A stretch of DNA of 64,000 nt, from positions 23,573,844-23,637,843 of the forward strand of contig OX637402.1 in the NCBI GenBank assembly GCA_951799425.1. The letters run 5' to 3'. This stretch comes from Ilex aquifolium. Its lineage: Eukaryota; Streptophyta; Magnoliopsida; Aquifoliales; Aquifoliaceae. Made by a program: the position numbers and the translations under genes. Under the pieces are notes generated by a model. That model searched no databases and was not told the origin of the DNA. It saw only the letters and a list, made by a program, of their open reading frames with translations. Positions 48,201 to 58,813 of this stretch are shown piece by piece. The stretch's first letter is position 1; each line of letters opens with the position of its first letter.

Positions 48201-48515
48201 GGGCCCACAAAGATTTTCAAAAAATTTGCCAGTGGGTCCCTGGTCCCCCAACTTTTACTTATTTCATGTCTACTTCAATATAATTACAATGGATTGGTTC
48301 CATGTTTCCATGCCCTCTCTCTCACCTCATTCCATTGTGGTCCCAATTTTCCTTTTTCAGTCCTTGAAATTCTAATTATTATGTCTGGGCCCTTGGTTTA
48401 AAGAATCTGTTTAGCCAGAATAAGCACTATATCTATGGTGAGTCCAATTTATAATTTTAATTGGAGAATTGCCCCTTTTCTAAATGTGATCGTGCAAGTG
48501 TTCCTAATTGCCTAG
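44701..48515. other. Gene-poor intergenic DNA
   Basis: No gene is seen. It contains a (CT)n run at about 45209-45247, a SINE-like element at about 45712-45912, and loosely inverted ends near 46912 ('ggggttgtttggatgg') and 47897 (reverse complement 'cgggtgtgtttggttcgg') that could bound a MITE of about 1 kb. Confidence 0.4.
45712..45912 (-). mobile_element. SINE of a second family (minus strand)
   Basis: A poly(T) run is followed by a body whose minus-strand head reads 'agagtggttctgtggttgag' and then 'caggtttaatctcttc', resembling box A and box B of a tRNA-derived promoter. The sequence differs from the main SINE family. No duplication was identified. Confidence 0.4.
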
Positions 48516-48738
48516 TTTTTTTTTTTCAATGATCAGGATACTGTCCGGGTTAACTTATGTGCACCTCGACTAATTCTCTTTTCGTTTTGATCAAAGGTAG
48601 GTTATCCACATCAGAATTAAGGTATTCATAAGAGATAAATCTCTCATGACCTAGTTTTAAGGGGTTGCCAAAATTTGAATTCAAAACGTCTAAGTTTATA
48701 GTTCGTCTCTGTTACCACTTGAGTTACCCATTGAGGTT
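48516..48738 (-). mobile_element. SINE, main family, minus strand (left arm of inverted pair)
   Basis: It starts with poly(T) at 48516 and ends near 48738 with a head that reads on the minus strand 'tgggtaactcaagtggtaac' (box A). The body has the family landmarks 'ctcgactaatt' and 'gtattcataagagataaat'. It faces the copy at 48761 with about 20 bases between the heads. Confidence 0.65.
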
Positions 48739-48760
48739 CTAATAGTTTTGATAGTGTTAA

Positions 48761-48970
48761 CCCTAAGGAGTAGCTCAAGTGGTAACAAAGATAAGGGTAA
48801 ATTCAGATGTCTTGAGTTCGAATCTTACCAGTTCCTTGAGGCCAGACCATGAGAGATTTATCCCTCATGAATATCCTAATTTTGACGTGGATAACTTGTA
48901 TTTGACTAGACCGAAAAGGAGATTAGTCGAGGTATGCGTAACTTGACTTGACCGTTGAACTAAAAAAAAA
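48761..48970 (+). mobile_element. SINE, main family, full length, plus strand
   Basis: This is the best-preserved copy: box A TAGCTCAAGTGG (48771-48782), box B GAGTTCGAATC (48814-48824), the family body and an A-rich tail. Imperfect 9-mers tagtgttaa (48752-48760) and taatgttaa (48971-48979) flank it. Internal A and B boxes mark a tRNA-derived polymerase III promoter. Confidence 0.75.
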
Positions 48971-49466
48971 TAATGTTAAATGTATTCCTAAATGCCCATG
49001 TAACATTGTTTTGTTTTTTTAATACGAAATGGTGTGTAAGTATTATAATCTAGAAGAGTAAGCAAACGAGAAATAATATTACAATCACTCTACAGTCTAC
49101 ACTATGAGCAGACAATTAATTAATTAATTAATCATATAAGGTGGAGGAGGTAGAGAGAAGCTCAAATAAACCCTATTAATTGAGTTGCATTTATATTTTA
49201 AATAAGTTGTATTTTACATTAATTCATAAAAATATTAATCATACTTTAACATTCATATTTCATACCCCTTATATGCAATATCTTAGATTTCATAGTATAT
49301 ATCTATAAACTTCAAAATGATATGATTGGTCTAAAGTTACAATATAATTGGTAAGACTATTCTAATCCCTTTATTGTAGAATTAAAACCACATTTTCTCT
49401 AGTTGGAATATGTCACAGATCAATTTAGGCATTCTTTTATAAACATAAGTCAGGCATCTAGTTGCA

Positions 49467-49580
49467 TTTTTTTTTTTTATCATTGTTTGAAGTTGTTACA
49501 GGTGAGGGGCTGGTGAGATTTGAATCCGTAACGGTTTAACAGTGAGCTGCGAAGTCGTTAGGTCACTGCTGATCCATCTA
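49467..49580 (-). mobile_element. Short SINE-like element (minus strand)
   Basis: After poly(T), the minus-strand head reads 'gtgacctaacgacttcgcagc', then 'ggattcaaatctcacc', which resembles box A and box B of a tRNA-type promoter. It is unrelated in detail to the main family. Ends are approximate. Confidence 0.4.
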
Positions 49581-49613
49581 GTTGCAATTAGGTCTAATAT
49601 ATCTATATTTATA

Positions 49614-50230
49614 TCTATACTACTTATAAATGTGAGCATTTGTGAAAAAAAAATTGATTTTCTATTTTATCCCTAATTATTATAATAAAGTCAATTATAC
49701 TCATCTATATACTTTTATCCAATTTTTGTTTTTTACTCTTATTTCAACTTGTTTTGGACTCATTTATAAAAAAAAATTAAATTCTTTTCAACTCATTTAT
49801 TAGTAGTACAGTTACATACAATCTCCTATATTTATATGAATAAGTAAAGTCTTGTACATGTTAAATTATTATACATATATAGTTATTAGATTAAATTTCA
49901 CAGTCAAATATATATTATAATTTATTTTTTAGTATGTAATAATATAATAATATTATAAACGATCTAATCAATCTATTTACCAAAATAAAAATTAATAATT
50001 CTATAATATAATTAGTTATGTAAATGCCTAAAACAAATGACATGTTAAGTACTCAAAAATAAAAATAAAAAGAACTCAAAGACTTATACAATAAACTAAT
50101 AATTAAAATACGGATTAATTATTTGACATCAAGTTTATTATTTAATTTAATTACACATATAATTCACTTTTTTTTTATAAAAAATATTATTTAAATTTAT
50201 TTACGTGCAACACACGTCGTGTATTTCTAG
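49614..50230 (+). mobile_element. Possible Helitron-like element, non-autonomous
   Basis: It starts TCTATACTACTTATAAATG and ends '..caacacacgtcgtgtatttctag', with a small hairpin (acacg/cgtgt) eight bases before CTAG. The 5' flank is A but the 3' flank is G rather than T, which weakens the call. The interior is AT-rich without ORFs. Confidence 0.4.
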
Positions 50231-50385
50231 GTTAAACAAAATGTCCTCCTATTGAAAAGGAGTGTGGCATTTCATCCATTTCTTATTAGTCTTTTTCACA
50301 ATTTAATTCGGAAGTACTTTTTTCTAACGCAAAATTGTAATTTCATAAAAAAGTAATTATTATGCATCGTATTATATGAATAATA

Positions 50386-51182
50386 TATATATAATAAAGT
50401 AACTTACAATTCAAATTTCAAAAGATAAACAAAATAATTTTTGCTTTTCGCGGTTCAGATAGCTTTAAATTTTACTTTAAAGTTAATGTAACGGCTAATA
50501 TTAACACCCTAAAGTTAATAAGAAAAATAGGTCCCTAAGGGTGTGTTTGAAGTGACTTTTTTTAAAAAAAATACTTTAAAAAAAAAAATAATGTTTGAAA
50601 CCACCTCACCACTACCTCTACCACCACCACCCCCATCACCACCTCCACCGCCCCACCACCGTCGTCGCCGCCACCACCACCACCACCGCCGCCGCAGCCG
50701 CCACCACCATCACCACCACCGCCACCACCAGCACCATCACCATCACCATCACCACCACCACTGCCGCTGTTGCCGCCACCACCACCACCATTGTCGCCAT
50801 CGCCGCCACCACCACCACCACCGTCGTCGCCGCCACGTTGCCGCCATCGCCACCACCACCACCGCCATTGTCGCCCTCGCCGCCACCACCCCCACTACCT
50901 TCACCATCGTCACCGCCACCACCCCCACTACCTTCGCCCTCGCCGCCACCACCACCACCATCGTCGTCGCTGTCGCCGCCGCCACCGCCACCACGGTCAT
51001 TGCCACCCACCACAACCATCACCGTCTCCTACCACCACCACCTCTCACCCCCACTACAACCGATGCTTAAATTCATTTATCTCTCTTATATGTTTGTAAT
51101 TTGATTTTGGATATGAATACAAATATGTTTATTGTTTATCATTTTTTATTACTCTGTGCCTTCAGGCACAGGCAATAACTAG
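50386..51182 (+). mobile_element. Non-autonomous Helitron, copy 3, with long (CCN)n core
   Basis: It begins TATATATAATAAAGTAAC and ends '..gcaataactag' before T. The 3' hairpin is perfect: ctgtgcc (51154-51160), loop ttca, ggcacag (51165-51171). It aligns with the two copies at 3425-4596 at both ends, but its CCA/CCG/TCG core is about 450 bp, two to three times longer. Long open frames over the core in several frames are artefacts of the triplet repeat. Confidence 0.75.
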
Positions 51183-52525
51183 TACTTATATAAGTTCACA
51201 TGTAGACTAATATAGATGAGTTTAAGCTGAGAGGAAGGGAACAAATCTTGATAAATATTAACTAAAAAGCAAAAATAATAAACAAAAACTCAATTTTAAA
51301 AAGTACTTTCATAAAGGAAAAAAAAAAGGCAAATAATACTTTAAGAAATGTGTAGCCAAAAGGTAGAGTTCTTCATAAATTACCATTAATTATATTAAAT
51401 CGATTTAAAGATGACAAAAAAATATTTATTAAAAAATTAAATTTTTTTAAAAAATTGACTTGTAACCTAATTCCAGAAGAAAAATAAGGGTAAAATGAAA
51501 CGTTAGTTATAAATTACAATTTTCTTGTATTTCATTATGTTTTTTACAAGAAAAAAAAAATTGATTAGCTGTGAGAAAATCTAAACATGAAATAGAAAAT
51601 GATAACAAGGAAATTAGAGGCGAGATAGTTTGGGAACTCTTCTCTAGCCATTTTCCTAATTTGAACTCGTTTCCTTAAATCTAAATGTTCCAAACCATAC
51701 ATATAAAAACTCCCCTAACGTCCCGCATCTTCAATAACTTTTCACTCACCATGCTCCTTTCACTTCTCATCTTACTCGTCTCTCTTCTCTCTCTAACACT
51801 TCTCTCTAGCATACACAAATTAACAGGGTTTGGAATAGGGATGGAGTATATAGACATTGAAATTGTTACGAAAATGTAAATTCTGAGTATTGCACTTAAA
51901 TTTCGAGTATTGCACGGGTCTGTCATGTGTAACACCATATGATTACTATGTTATATCTAGGCTCATCCCAAGGATAATTACTGGCTCGGACCCACACTGT
52001 AATCCCCATGGAAATGACTAGACTTGGCTATTTGTTGGTGGAGATGGAGACAAAACTCCTCCAATCCAGCTTGAGCATGCAAAGCTGGTGTGAATTAAAA
52101 GGATTAGAAAAATGATCAAAACAGGAAAAAGGTCATGAGAGAGACTTCTAAACAATATCTTACTAGCTACTTAATCACTTTTTCAAAGTCAAGCTATTCA
52201 ATCCCCAGAATCAACGTTGAGATTATGTAGACAAAATGGGAACAAAGATCTCCGGATTTTCCTTGACAAATTGGTAATCAACCCTAAATCCAAAACAAAG
52301 AAAAAACCATGAGAGAGAGAGAGAGAAAGAGACCCCACAGGGTGGAGGGGAAGATGGCATCAATAGTTGTACCAACGCGGTGTCAATGGAGAATCTAGGA
52401 AGAGATCACACAGAAGTAAAAGAAAGACGACATTTTTCTGCAAACAGGATTGCTTCTCAACTACTCAATAAAAACCTACTGATGATACAAATTAAGCCCA
52501 CTCAACTCCATTCCCACTAGAAACG

Positions 52526-52570
<45 letters not shown>

Positions 52571-52606
52571 CACACACACACACAAATAAAGCGTACAGTT
52601 TGATTC
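51183..52606. other. Upstream region of the response regulator gene
   Basis: No established gene is seen. (CT)n at 52530-52567 and (AC)n at 52569-52584 lie just before the start codons and are probably leader. A candidate small ORF is listed separately at 51751. Confidence 0.45.
51751..51879 (+). CDS. Candidate small membrane or secreted peptide, 42 aa
   Basis: An ATG about 45 bases after a TATA-like 'tataaaa' (51702-51708) opens a 42-codon frame. It starts with a strongly hydrophobic Leu/Ser run (residues 1-21) and ends in a polar tail. No family is recognised. A hydrophobic CT-rich frame can arise by chance from simple sequence, so this is only a candidate. Confidence 0.2.
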   Translation: MLLSLLILLVSLLSLTLLSSIHKLTGFGIGMEYIDIEIVTKM

Positions 52607-52645
52607 ATGGAGCAAAGAGCATGGACTCAGCAACTGAGAATTTGA
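52607..52645 (+). CDS. Upstream ORF (12 codons plus stop) overlapping the response regulator start
   Basis: ATGGAG at 52607 opens a 12-residue frame ending TGA at 52643-52645. It overlaps the main ATG (52621) in a different frame. Its G at +4 makes a fair initiation context, so scanning ribosomes that start here would miss the main start. Confidence 0.4.
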   Translation: MEQRAWTQQLRI

Positions 52646-55600
52646 GGGGATCTTTTTTATACCAGTTGTTTGACAGCATGGATTTGAATTTAGAATCTGA
52701 TGGCAACCAAAACGAGCAAGAACAACAAAAGAGACATCTTCATGTATTAGCTGTTGACGATAGTCATATTGACAGAAAGCTGTTGGAGAGGCTCTTAACT
52801 GTTTCTTCATACCAAGGTGTGTGTATATTTTCACTGATTATATACACGATCGAACAGATATTGTTTATTATAGTCACTCTCTCTCTCTCTCTCTCTCTCT
52901 CTTCCAATGGTTGCTGATGCAGTGACTTGTGTGGATTCTGGGGATAAAGCTTTGGAGTATCTGGGTTTGCTTGAGAACACAGATAATGATTCCACAACAT
53001 CTTGTTCTTCCTCTTGTTGTACATCTTCTTCATCCCAGTCACCACAGCAGGAGGTGAGAATTCTAAACATCAATTCTTTCTTAGTATTTCAGCTGTATCC
53101 TTTCTCCATTGCAGTCTTGTTTTTTTTGCTCCAAAAATGTCCATGTTTATCATGGCCACATTGGTAAGATTTTCTAATTGAGCATTGATTCACATTAGGA
53201 ACACGATCATTAATTTTCTTATTAGTTTTCTTCATCATTTCTCTATATTACTTTTGTTTTTCTTATTGTATGGAAGAGGGGGACAAAAAAGGAAAGTTTG
53301 GAGGTTTAGACATTGATTTTATGGTTTGCTTTTGCAATTTAATTTTCTAAATAAAAACAAAATTTTCTATGATATAAGCTCACCACATTTTACGCCACTT
53401 TGAAAACATATTTTTTAGGAAAGAAAGTTTCTTTTCTACTTTTTTCCTTTGTTTTGGGGGTGATGGGTGTTTCATGGGTAAAAATCACAGAAGATCATTC
53501 ACATTTTTGCCAATCAATTGATAATAACAAGGAGAGCCATTGAGATTTCAATTGGAGAAAAAGGAATTGTGTTGAGAGTATGGCTTGAGAGATTAACACG
53601 TCTTTCAAAGCATGAGGTTATCCTGATACTTGCCCTATTTATTGGTCCACATTTAGACCCAAAAGGAGGAAATTTACTGCACATTTGATTGGTGAAGTCT
53701 AAAGTTAAAATATTTTTGGAAAATTTTGAATGGATTTAATACATGAAATGACTGTCATGTATGATACACACTCAATGAGAGATTGCCAACAATTAGTTTG
53801 TAGAATCCACAAATTGGTTTTTTCTTAAAAAAATTCTGACCAAATGATATCTAGTAATCGTTTGTTGGGAATGTACAATTTTTTTATTGGTGATGTATAT
53901 AACCTAACATTGTTATGTGGTGTGTTAAACCGACACAAAAATGTCTCAAAATGTTGGAAACAGGTTTTCCCATCAGGCTTCCATTTGTCCCACATAATTA
54001 GTTAGCCAGCCACACATGCATTGTTGAAAACTGTGGAGAATAGGGTAAAAGGACCAGTGACTGTCATGACGAAACAAAATTCATATAACGAATCTCAAAC
54101 ACGACTCGAGTTGAGTAACAATTTGTCATAATTTACAACATATTACCTTTGAAAAGAAAGATTAAAAAGAAATGATATATTCACCATATTAGTTTGGCAT
54201 ATGATAAACTATTGAACCTACACATTAATAAACCCACTTACTCAATGTTTGATAGTAGGAAAGCTCATAACCCCCATAGAACATTATTAATATTTAGATT
54301 TCTTCCTTTTGCTCCTTGTGCTTTGCCATATTTTTTGATCAATCTGATGAAAAAATTCCAAATCTTTGTGCACATTTGTGAATCAATCTATTTAAGTAAT
54401 GCTAATAATTACTTCTAATAAGTATATCTAAATCAAGTGCAGGCCTCCAAAGTCAACTTGATCATGACGGATTATAGTATGCCAGGGATGAGCGGCTATG
54501 ATTTGCTCAAAAGAGTGAAGGTCAGCCATCAGAACTAACACTTTCATTTTTTTCCTTCACACACACACACACACATATATATATGTTTGTGTGTGTGTGT
54601 GTGTGTACTATATAATATTCCCAACAAAATGTTGTTTACATTGGTTATTAAACCAGGAACTTGTGGTAGGTTTTGCCATTGCATTATGGATTCCGTAGTT
54701 GTAACCTTTACTTAGAATTAAAAGCACTAATGTGTACCATTAAGTTAATAACTGATAATGTTGGTGTCATGCTTTGGTTTAGTCTTGGTTTATACTATTT
54801 TTTCGTCTAAACTTTCTTTTAATTTTTTTCCATTTTTTTCTTTTCCCGATACTTTTTTTTTTCCCGGTAAGTAAACTATCATTTCATTGTCGGGGTTGAT
54901 TTTCTAATATTAAACTGAACCATCTATTCTAAAAAATTAACTGTTTTAACAGGTATAACTAAAGTATTTGTACTTTATCATTTTCTATGACATTTTTCTT
55001 TCATGTGAAAATCATCAGAGACAAAACTTTTGTTGGCCCAATTGGTTATACATTAAAATTCTACAGGCAAGCAAAAGTTTAGAAGAAAAAGGCCTATTCT
55101 GCAGAAATAATACGAGAAGCACCAACCTTCCATATATATGGCAACAAATAATAACTCCAGGTCGAAGATATTCTGCGATACCAAAAAATTGAGATATTTA
55201 TTTTTAAATTTTTTTTAATAATACAATTTAAAATTAAGATGAATAAAGATAGAAGAAAGAGGTATGCATAGATTAATAAGATTGTCTGGTGAGTGTGTTA
55301 GTTGAGATATGTGACATCGGAGACTACGTAGAAAAATAATGTTTTCTCAATAAGACTATGCACTTGCAGGAATCTTCATGGAAAAACGTACCAGTGGTGG
55401 TCATGTCATCAGAAAACGTACCCTCCAGAATCAATATGTAAAAACCCTCTTTTATTTCTACCCCTTTCAATTTTTTAAAATTGCATTTGACACACAAACT
55501 ATACTGTATATTAGTTTGATTTTATTCTTATACAGGTGTTTGGAAGGAGGAGCAGAACAGTTCTTGTTGAAACCTGTGAAGCTATCAGATCTAAGGGAGC

Positions 55601-55884
55601 TTCAGTCTCACATTCTGAATCCCCTTAGCCATTCTTGTAAACATTTTGACGATAGCTTCGTTGATGACAATAAGAACAATACCAACAATGGTAGCCATTC
55701 TTGTAAACATTTTGACGATAGCTTCGTTGATGACAATAAGAACAATACGAACAATGGCAACGACAACGACAACAACAAGGACAATGACAGCGATAAGAAG
55801 AATATTAACAGCAACAAAAGGAAGGCAATGTCTCCAGATTGCTCAGAGAGAAGACCCAAGATTACAGAATTAGTTGTGTTATAG
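52621..55884 (+). CDS. Type-A response regulator (cytokinin signalling)
   Basis: Exons: 52621-52816, 52923-53053, 54443-54520, 55370-55437, 55536-55884. The frame is kept, giving 273 aa. A receiver domain (about 40-185) carries the acidic pocket D46/D47, phospho-acceptor D119 (MTDYSMPGM) and K170 (FLLKPVK). Type-A regulators take phosphate from histidine phosphotransfer proteins and dampen cytokinin responses in nucleus and cytoplasm. There is no GARP/Myb DNA-binding domain, which excludes type B. A Ser/Cys-rich loop (about 84-109) interrupts the receiver before beta-3. The tail is Asn/Asp-rich, with a 22-residue unit duplicated at 189-210 and 211-232, then a basic KRK stretch. The leader has (CT)n and an overlapping upstream ORF. 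Closest wording is to the ARR3/ARR4 or ARR8/ARR9 groups; I could not decide which. Confidence 0.92.
54558..54606. repeat. (CA)n-(TA)n-(GT)n in response regulator intron 3
   Basis: CA and GT runs flank a short AT run, making a self-complementary microsatellite that can fold back. Confidence 0.85.
55627..55758 (+). repeat. 66-bp in-frame tandem duplication in the response regulator
   Basis: Units 55627-55692 and 55693-55758 differ at only two third-codon positions (acc/acg and ggt/ggc). They encode identical 22-residue segments starting [11 protein letters not shown]. Confidence 0.93.
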
Positions 55885-56512
55885 ATTTTTTTTTTTGGGG
55901 CGGGGCCATTAGGCTAACCGCTAACCTCTTAGTTGTGTTGGGCGTTTTTTGTATAACAATATATACGTATGTGGCTTTTCATCATCTTTGATGGACTATA
56001 TATTGTTGTGCTGACATAATTAACACTGGAGTTTGGTATTTTCTAACACAGTCCATTCACTTTGTTATAAAATCCGTAAGAAGTTATATCAAGGACAAGT
56101 TTAGTTTCAACCAATTTGGATCATAACTGGAGTGATTATCTGACCCAGGTGATAAAAGAGTTGAGTATGAATCGAGTTAATTTTGATATGATACATGATA
56201 TGAACTTGACATAATATAAAAAATTTCAACAAAACTTACCAATCAAACACAAAACCAACTCGTAGTTATTGAGTTCTTGAATTTTAAGGGAAGTCCAACA
56301 AACTTGGTCTTGTTATTGATTTTCTGGTTGGATTAATGGTCTCATTGACTTTCACTAATCGTCCAATAACCCTCAACACGCCACATCATTTGGTATCTAA
56401 AATTTGATATTTACAGATTTATTTGTCATACATATACCATGCCCACCCCACCCCTTCCCCACTCCTCCTCTTATCCCCACCCCACCCCACCCCCACATCA
56501 GTGCTTGTGCGA

Positions 56513-56549
<37 letters not shown>

Positions 56550-56838
56550 GCATTCACTGTAGTTGGACCAGTACACAAAACAGGGAACTGCCCGGTCACC
56601 TTTGTTGAGCTCCTTCGGCAGTGTAAAACATAAAAAGATTAGGGAAAAAATACAGATGTGTAACAGAAAAGGATACATAATCGACACATGCAGATGCAGA
56701 TTGCATTGTGAGTAGAACACAAATGGATTGAAGACACAAGGTGCATCTTCAAAAATAAAGGGCCCAGAAACAAAGCCAGATTATATGCTCACATGTGCAT
56801 GTCCAAGCACACGTGTGTATGTATATATGTTATATATA
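55885..56838. other. Intergenic DNA after the response regulator
   Basis: 3' UTR and spacer. A (GT)n run lies at 56517-56547 next to a C-rich 'ccccacccca' tract at 56445-56495. No gene is seen. Confidence 0.5.
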
Positions 56839-56999
56839 TCTATATAATAAAGTAGAGCTGAGTTTGAATTTTGGAGATAAAGAGAGGTTCAGATCGTTTT
56901 GAGACAAACATAACACATCCAACGGACAACGTAATCCCAACATAAAAGACGTTTCAGATCATTTCAAAAATTTTGATCTAACGGTCTACAGTGAGTACT

Positions 57000-57960
57000 G
57001 AATTTTGTTTTTCCGCCCAACAACATTTCCTGACTCACGCCTCTTCCTCTCTCCTCTATAGGCGAAGTTTGTCCATATCAGATGCAATCCCCCAATTCAT
57101 GCCCTAATATCTTACCCCCAAATCTTCCTCTCTCTCCCTCCATGCTATGTAAACAACTACCCTCACCCCCTACCTATTCTCTCTAAGCGGCACTCTTCTC
57201 TCCGGCGTCCAACTCCGGCAACCTACATATTCCGGCCATCAATGACTTTGGCAAAAACTTTAAGGTCGGTCTTCCTCTTTCTATCTCCCTTCTTTCTTCT
57301 TTTCTTTCTGTTTTTTGCAACACACGCACACAACACACACAACACGCTTTATTTGTTTGGTGCTATTCTTTTTCTATAACAGGTGAGAGGTCCTCTTACA
57401 GGAATAATCTTCAGTTTTATTTTTTGTTCAATTCAAATTTTTTGTTAAATTTAATGGTTATTATAATTGGTGTGTTTTGTTAGAAATTATTAATATTGCC
57501 TCTTGCAAAGTGAATTGTTTACATTACATTCATTTTTTTTTATCTTATTTCAATTGTTTTTAATTAGTTTACCCTCACCCTCTGTTTTTTCTGCTCTCTA
57601 CTCTTTTCCTTATCTGCGCCGCTGCCCAATCCCCAATCGTCAACTCCTTGCATAGCCAGCAGTCGCCCCTTCTCTCATATCTCTCCGCGCCGTTGCACAG
57701 CCATCGCCAATGAAAGTCACCTCTTCTTTCAGGTACCTTTCTTTCACTCTCTCACCCTCTATCAAATACACACCTTTCATTTTTTCTAATTAGTTTATTC
57801 TCTCTTTTTTTCTCTGCTCTAGAGATCAGCCGCTTCTTCTCTTTTTTCTTTGCTCCGGCGACCAAACCATTGTCAAAGGTAATTCTTTCTTTCTCCTTCT
57901 CTCCCTCCTTCACCATCGTAATCCCACCCCCATAGTGCCCCTTCCTTTTCCTTGCAGCCT
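57000..57960 (+). other. CT-rich, leader-like DNA inside the large Helitron
   Basis: This stretch is richer in C and T than its surroundings ('ctctctccctcc', 'ctccggcgtccaactccgg') and contains splice-like 'ctctataggc' and 'caggtac' sites. It resembles a captured 5' UTR or first-exon/intron region of a host gene, but no protein can be named. Confidence 0.3.
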
Positions 57961-58813
57961 CTGTGTACAAATTGTTTGATAAATTGTCATGGCAATGTTT
58001 GAATTCTTTTTGATGTGGATATTTGTGTTTTGTGTTCTCGATTGATGGGTGTATTGAAATTTTTTTGATGTGGATGTCTGTGGTTTGAGTTGTCGATTTG
58101 TGGGTGTGTTTGTCAATTTGAAAAAAAAAATGATTTGCAACTAAGCACTCATGTAAGCTTGCAACAGTTAACATAACAGACTTGGAACATAGGCCTAGCA
58201 TAGAAACGAAGTAAGTGCTTTGGTGTGTAAATTGTAATGTTTTTCAAGATGGTTCCTCTCTTAAAGTCTCACCATGTTGAAAATTTGGCATTTTAAGTTG
58301 TCTTTAGTGAAGGTGGGTTTCGGTTAAAATTATAGGGTTAAGTGATTTGGCTCATCATGATGAATTCAAGGAATTTAAAAGTGGCAGATGGAGTTGTTGT
58401 CACTAATCGGATGTTCCCTCCTCCAGTACATACACAAGTGGTGTGCTTGGCCAAATTGGATGTATGAGACTTTTGTGGGTTCATGTAATCCATTTTTTGG
58501 TACTTCGGTTTTACTAAGAGAAATAATATTATTACTTATATGGGCAGTGTTTGAAATTTTTTTGTTTGCTTTTATTTATATAGTTAGTACTTTGCAAACA
58601 TGGTGGTGAGGAATGAAAATTTCAAGGTGAAAAGACACAAGAATAGGTATTTATTTTGCTATCTATATATTGTGTTTCAGTGATTAGTACTTGCACTTCT
58701 ATCATTACTTGGGATATAATCTCCTAATTTTGTCGTGTTGCTTAATATTAGTTTTGCTGTTAACGAGACAAACGCTTGATTGCATAAATTGAGTGAAAGA
58801 TAAGTTGTAATGC

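Noticed and set aside
48771-48824. Possible tRNA gene (box A and box B present)
   Set aside because: No cloverleaf can be drawn, and the boxes belong to the SINE head.
50543-51104. Long overlapping frames of up to 175 codons
   Set aside because: These are again the triplet core of a Helitron with low-complexity products on both strands.
55627-55758. Assembly artefact as the cause of the response regulator duplication
   Set aside because: The two units differ at two bases, so they are not a simple stutter of one read; a real duplication is more likely, though read evidence is not available here.
57752-58201. 149-codon Lys-rich frame on the minus strand
   Set aside because: Low-complexity reading of CT-rich DNA within the Helitron, with no motif.
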